Shown: in pieces, positions 12,852 through 15,811 of the stretch
How the letters are laid out: each line of letters begins with the position of its first letter
How positions within the stretch are numbered: the stretch's first letter is position 1
Assembly (NCBI GenBank): GCA_039583695.1
Contig: JAVKSL010000066.1
Location: 1-15,811 of the forward strand
Length of the DNA: 15,811 bases
Source: JAVKSL01 sp039583695
GTDB taxonomy: Bacteria; Actinomycetota; Acidimicrobiia; Acidimicrobiales; JAJPHD01
Reading direction: 5' to 3'
Translations under genes and position numbers: made by a program
The notes under the pieces: model-generated
The model's input: the letters and a program-made list of their open reading frames with translations, nothing else
Database searches by the model: none
Told to the model about the DNA's origin: nothing

Positions 12852-14801
12852 ATGGCGCAGGTGGCAGAGTTCGAGTCCAGCGACCGCAAGCTCAAGCAGA
12901 CACTGGGACCCATCCAGCTGCTGATGCTCTCCATGGGGGCGATCATCGGCTCGGGGTGGCTGTTCGCGGTGTTGTCGGCGTCTTCGGCGGCAGGTCCGGC
13001 CTCGCTCGTGTCCTGGGTGGTCGGCGGCATCCTGGTGTTGTTCATAGCCCTGTCCTACTCGGAGGTTTCCGCGATGCTGCCCCGTTCAGGGGCGGTCGTC
13101 CGTTACCCGCACCTCACGCACGGGGGATACACCGGGTTCATCCTCGGCTGGGCGTACGTGCTTGCGAGCGGCTCGGTGCCGGCGATCGAGGCCATAGCCA
13201 CGGTGCAGTACCTGGCGCCTCACGCCCCGGCGAGCTGGCACCTGCTCCAGGTTCATGGCAACGAGTCCTCGTTGCTGCATTTCCCTGAAGGATTCTTGTT
13301 CACCTTGTTCCTGATGTTGGTGTTCTTCTTCATCAACGTCGTTGGCGCCCGGTTCCTGGGCAGGTTCAACAGCGGGGTGATGATCTGGAAGCTGGGCATA
13401 CCGATCCTCACCTTCATATTCCTGTTTGCGCTGTCCTTCCACACCGCCAACTTCACGACCGGGAGCGGCGGGTTTGCTCCTTTCGGGACCAAAACGATCT
13501 TCGAGATAATCCCCGGGGCGGGCATCGTGTTCTCATTCCTGGGCTTTCGCCAGGCATTGGACTACGGCGGCGAGGCCCGCAAGCCCCAGCGTGACATCCC
13601 GATGGCGACAATCCTCTCGGTCCTGATCGGGATAGTCATCTACGTCCTTCTGCAGGTCGCGTTCACCGGCGGGATCAACTGGGCAGGGCTACACCTCAAG
13701 GTCGGGGACTGGGCCGGTCTGGGCGCGCTGACGACCACTGCCAGCAGCCCGTTCTACGCGATCCTGAAGTCGTCCGGGGTGGGATTCCTCGGGGCGTTCG
13801 CAGCGGTCCTGCTTGCTGACGCGGTGGTCTCGCCAGCTGGGACCGGGTACATCTACCTGGGCACCAACGGGCGGACGATCTTCGGAATGGGAGTGTCCGG
13901 CTACTTTCCCAGGGCCAGCCAGGCGATCAGCCGGACCCGGGTGCCGTGGGTGTCCCTGCTCGGCGCGCTGGTGATCGGGATACTCTTTACGATCCCGACC
14001 AAGAGCTGGTACGGGCTGGTTGGCTTCGTGACGCTGGCGACGGTGTTCACCTACATCATGGGTGGGATTGGCATCAAGGTGATGCGGCGGACTGCCCCGG
14101 ACCTGCACCGCCCGTTCCGGTTGAGCCTGGTCAACTTCTGGGGCCCGGTCAGCTTCCTCGCCGCGGTGGTGATCGTGTTCTGGTCGGGCTTTGTGACCGA
14201 CGCCGCCCTGGTGGCCGCGGTGTTCGTGGCCCTTCCCTTGTTCAGCTGGTTCTACATGGTGAACAAGGGCTGGATGCCCAAGGCTCCGGCCTACATTCTC
14301 GGAGCAGTATTTTTGGCCGCATGGATTCTTCTGCAGTGGTGGGGTCACTGGGTCCTTTCTTTGCGGGATCCGGCCAACGCCGCTCTGCACGCCCCGTTCC
14401 CGCTCTGGATCATCCTCTGCGTGGTCGCGGTGTTCGGCTTCTCCGCTCTGATGTGGGTGTTCAGCACCGCTGAGGGCAAGAAGGTGATCAACAGCTCATG
14501 GTGGCTCTTGTGCTTCGTGTTCGGGGAGTTCTGCCTCACCCGGTACTCCAGCTTCGGGCCCAACCCGGCAGCCCACCCCCTGGCTGCGCTGAGCTTTCCC
14601 TACGACACGATCTGGGCGCTGGCCTTTGGTTTGCTCATGTATCTATGGGCCGTATACAGCGGCTATGCCACCGAGGAGATGGGCGCCATCCTCGCCACCG
14701 GCACGGGCTTGATCTCCGAGGAGCTCGATGCCGTCGCTCCCGCACGGGCACGCCTCCGGGGGCGGCCAACGGGTCCTGCCGTGGCAGGCGGCTCGGACTG
14801 A
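12852..14801 (+). CDS. APC-superfamily amino-acid permease (YveA-like)
   Basis: A polytopic inner-membrane transporter, likely importing an amino acid with a cation. The ATG at 12852 (649 aa) is chosen over an in-frame TTG at 12831: it follows a GGGGTG 7 nt upstream and leaves a short polar N-terminus. The first helix has the APC motif GAIIGSGW (residues 29-36), binding the substrate backbone in the family. Helix 2 is followed by SYSEVSAMLPRSGAVVRYP, and FRQALDYGGEARKPQRDIP (about 232-250) is the typical helix 6-7 loop. About 14 hydrophobic segments are visible, versus 12 in core APC carriers. The extra length is C-terminal (WIILCVVAVFGFSALMWVF, WLLCFVFGEFCL, WALAFGLLMYLWAVY). The pattern recalls the YveA/aspartate-proton symporter group, but substrate cannot be told from sequence. 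The protein ends in a soluble basic tail. Confidence 0.85.
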   Translation: MAQVAEFESSDRKLKQTLGPIQLLMLSMGAIIGSGWLFAVLSASSAAGPASLVSWVVGGILVLFIALSYSEVSAMLPRSGAVVRYPHLTHGGYTGFILGWAYVLASGSVPAIEAIATVQYLAPHAPASWHLLQVHGNESSLLHFPEGFLFTLFLMLVFFFINVVGARFLGRFNSGVMIWKLGIPILTFIFLFALSFHTANFTTGSGGFAPFGTKTIFEIIPGAGIVFSFLGFRQALDYGGEARKPQRDIPMATILSVLIGIVIYVLLQVAFTGGINWAGLHLKVGDWAGLGALTTTASSPFYAILKSSGVGFLGAFAAVLLADAVVSPAGTGYIYLGTNGRTIFGMGVSGYFPRASQAISRTRVPWVSLLGALVIGILFTIPTKSWYGLVGFVTLATVFTYIMGGIGIKVMRRTAPDLHRPFRLSLVNFWGPVSFLAAVVIVFWSGFVTDAALVAAVFVALPLFSWFYMVNKGWMPKAPAYILGAVFLAAWILLQWWGHWVLSLRDPANAALHAPFPLWIILCVVAVFGFSALMWVFSTAEGKKVINSSWWLLCFVFGEFCLTRYSSFGPNPAAHPLAALSFPYDTIWALAFGLLMYLWAVYSGYATEEMGAILATGTGLISEELDAVAPARARLRGRPTGPAVAGGSD

Positions 14802-14872
14802 GGACAGACTGGGTGGGCGCGGGTTGGACCTCCGTCTCGGCGACGGTCCACCCCTCGCCCATCCAGCGCTTG

Positions 14873-14878
14873 TAGCCT
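14873..14878 (+). promoter_or_regulatory. -10-like element of the kinase gene; possible leaderless start
   Basis: TAGCCT ends 6 nt before the GTG at 14885, so transcription from it would begin at the start codon itself. The same TAG is the in-frame stop that limits the reading frame upstream. The box fits TANNNT but is not strong, and a GGGG just before GTG GTG could instead serve as a weak RBS if the start is 14888. Confidence 0.35.
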
Positions 14879-14884
14879 GGTGGG

Positions 14885-15811
14885 GTGGTGCAGGCTCGAG
14901 TCGAGGATCAGGTAGGGAGGGTCCTTGGCGACCGCTACCAGCTGATCTGCCTGATCGGTAGTGGCGCGTCGGGATATGTCTTTCTGGCCGAGGATGCCCG
15001 GCTGGGCCGCAAGGTGGCGGTCAAGCTGCTCCAGACGGGCCTGGCGGGAGACGAGGCGTTCCTTCGCCGGTTTCGTGCCGAGGCTCGGGGGGCCGCAGCC
15101 ATGAGCCATCCCCACATCATGGGAGTGCTGGATTGGGGAGAGGAGGGCGATGGGCCCTACCTGGTGCTGGAGTACCTGAGGGGGGGGAGCCTGCGGGATC
15201 TGCTGGACGGTGGGCATCGTCTCAGCGTCGCCCAGGCGGTCCGGGTGGCCCTGGAAGCGGCAGGAGGCTTGGCCTATGCGCACCGGCGAGGCGTTGTGCA
15301 CCGGGACATCAAGCCTGCCAACCTGTTGTTCGACGAGGACGGCCGTCTTTCGATCGCCGACTTCGGGCTGGCCAGGGCGCTGGCGGAGGCGGCCTGGACC
15401 GAGCCGATGGGGTCCCTGGTGGGCACGGTGCGATATTCGTCTCCCGAGGCCGCCCAAGGCCGGACTCTCGATGGGCGGGCTGATGTCTACGCGCTTGGCT
15501 TGGTCCTCATAGAGGCGGTGAGCGGGACGGCGCCATTTGGGTCGGACACGGCGGTGGCGAGTCTGATGGCCCGGGTCAGCTCACCCCCTGTGGTTCCGGA
15601 CTCGGCCGGGGCTCTGGGCCCGGTGCTGGCTGAGATCACCAGGGTGGACCCCGACGAGCGTCCCGAGTCCCAGGAGCTGGTTGGTGCCCTGGAGTTGCTG
15701 GCTGCTCGGCTGCCCCGACCTGAACCACTACCACTGGTCCGGTCCCGAGTGGAAAGTGATCCCACCAGCCCCGGCCCGACCAGCCCCGGCCCCACCAGCC
15801 CCGGCCCGACC
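14885..15811 (+). CDS. Hanks-type serine/threonine protein kinase (3' partial)
   Basis: A cytoplasmic eukaryotic-like kinase domain, probably membrane-anchored further on. 309 codons are visible and no stop occurs before the window edge. The frame is closed upstream by TAG at 14873, leaving GTG at 14885 or 14888 as starts. The domain is complete: glycine loop GSGASG (25-30), ATP-binding Lys47 in VAVK, catalytic HRDIKPANLL (His139, Arg140, Asp141, Lys143), DFG (Asp159), an activation loop with Ser/Thr (SLVGTVRYSSPEA), DVYALGLVLIEAVSG, and Arg in the ERPES segment. All catalytic residues are present, so it should be active. It then enters a Pro-rich linker, RPEPLPLV, and a Ser-Pro-Gly-Pro-Thr repeat that runs off the edge. 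Actinobacterial kinases of this layout usually continue to a membrane helix and a sensor domain such as PASTA, but neither is visible here. It starts 83 bp after the permease gene. Confidence 0.93.
   Translation, partial: MVQARVEDQVGRVLGDRYQLICLIGSGASGYVFLAEDARLGRKVAVKLLQTGLAGDEAFLRRFRAEARGAAAMSHPHIMGVLDWGEEGDGPYLVLEYLRGGSLRDLLDGGHRLSVAQAVRVALEAAGGLAYAHRRGVVHRDIKPANLLFDEDGRLSIADFGLARALAEAAWTEPMGSLVGTVRYSSPEAAQGRTLDGRADVYALGLVLIEAVSGTAPFGSDTAVASLMARVSSPPVVPDSAGALGPVLAEITRVDPDERPESQELVGALELLAARLPRPEPLPLVRSRVESDPTSPGPTSPGPTSPGPT
15764..15811 (+). repeat. 15-bp in-frame tandem repeat in the kinase linker (TSPGP unit)
   Basis: The unit ACCAGCCCCGGCCC(G/C) starts at 15764, 15779 and 15794, and a fourth begins at 15809 before the sequence ends. 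It encodes TSPGP repeats directly after the kinase domain. The total copy number is unknown because the array crosses the right edge. Confidence 0.9.

Overview
The window is a GC-rich stretch, roughly two thirds G+C by eye, with dense coding and frequent GTG/TTG starts. The gene set points to an actinobacterium: mfd and mazG adjacent, an actinobacterial-style L,D-transpeptidase with Ig-like and peptidoglycan-binding modules, cell-wall-binding type 2 repeats, a Hanks-type kinase, and short or absent 5' leaders. The secreted repeat proteins make me favour the class Acidimicrobiia. That is inference from gene style; there is no 16S rRNA in the window.

Layout. (1) 3-5898, plus strand: a probable three-gene operon. 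It holds mfd (transcription-repair coupling factor, 5' end outside the window), a parvulin-like lipoprotein foldase that overlaps mfd by ATGA, and a mazG-type NTP pyrophosphatase fused to a tetrapyrrole-methylase-like domain, only 2 nt further on. (2) 5967-10618, minus strand: a cell-envelope block. From upstream to downstream it holds an L,D-transpeptidase, a 744-aa secreted protein (N-terminal secreted domain, IPT/TIG domain, three CWB2 repeats), and a 241-aa secreted protein that is a free-standing paralogue of the N-terminal domain of the 744-aa protein. (3) 10692-12731, plus strand: ligA, divergent from the transpeptidase across a 73-bp promoter region. (4) 12852-14801: a long APC-superfamily amino-acid permease. 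(5) 14885 to the right edge: a Ser/Thr protein kinase cut off in a Pro-rich linker.

The genes fall into a DNA-maintenance group (mfd, mazG, ligA) and an envelope group (foldase lipoprotein, L,D-transpeptidase, two secreted proteins, permease, kinase). Most are conserved families in ordinary arrangements. I did not find a convincing new defence or mobile system. The less ordinary features are: in-frame GC-rich tandem repeats in three places (two inside mfd, one in the kinase linker); the paralogous secreted pair, separated by an 18-bp perfect inverted repeat whose arms are themselves dyads; a parvulin-like domain lacking the expected His; an L,D-transpeptidase with CVEL in place of the usual C-[VI]-R motif; and promoter geometry suggesting leaderless translation of ligA and the kinase.

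The only stretch over 300 bp without a gene is 9011-9367. It holds a good promoter for the 744-aa protein and otherwise nothing I can name. No tRNA, rRNA, CRISPR array, IS element or integration site was seen.
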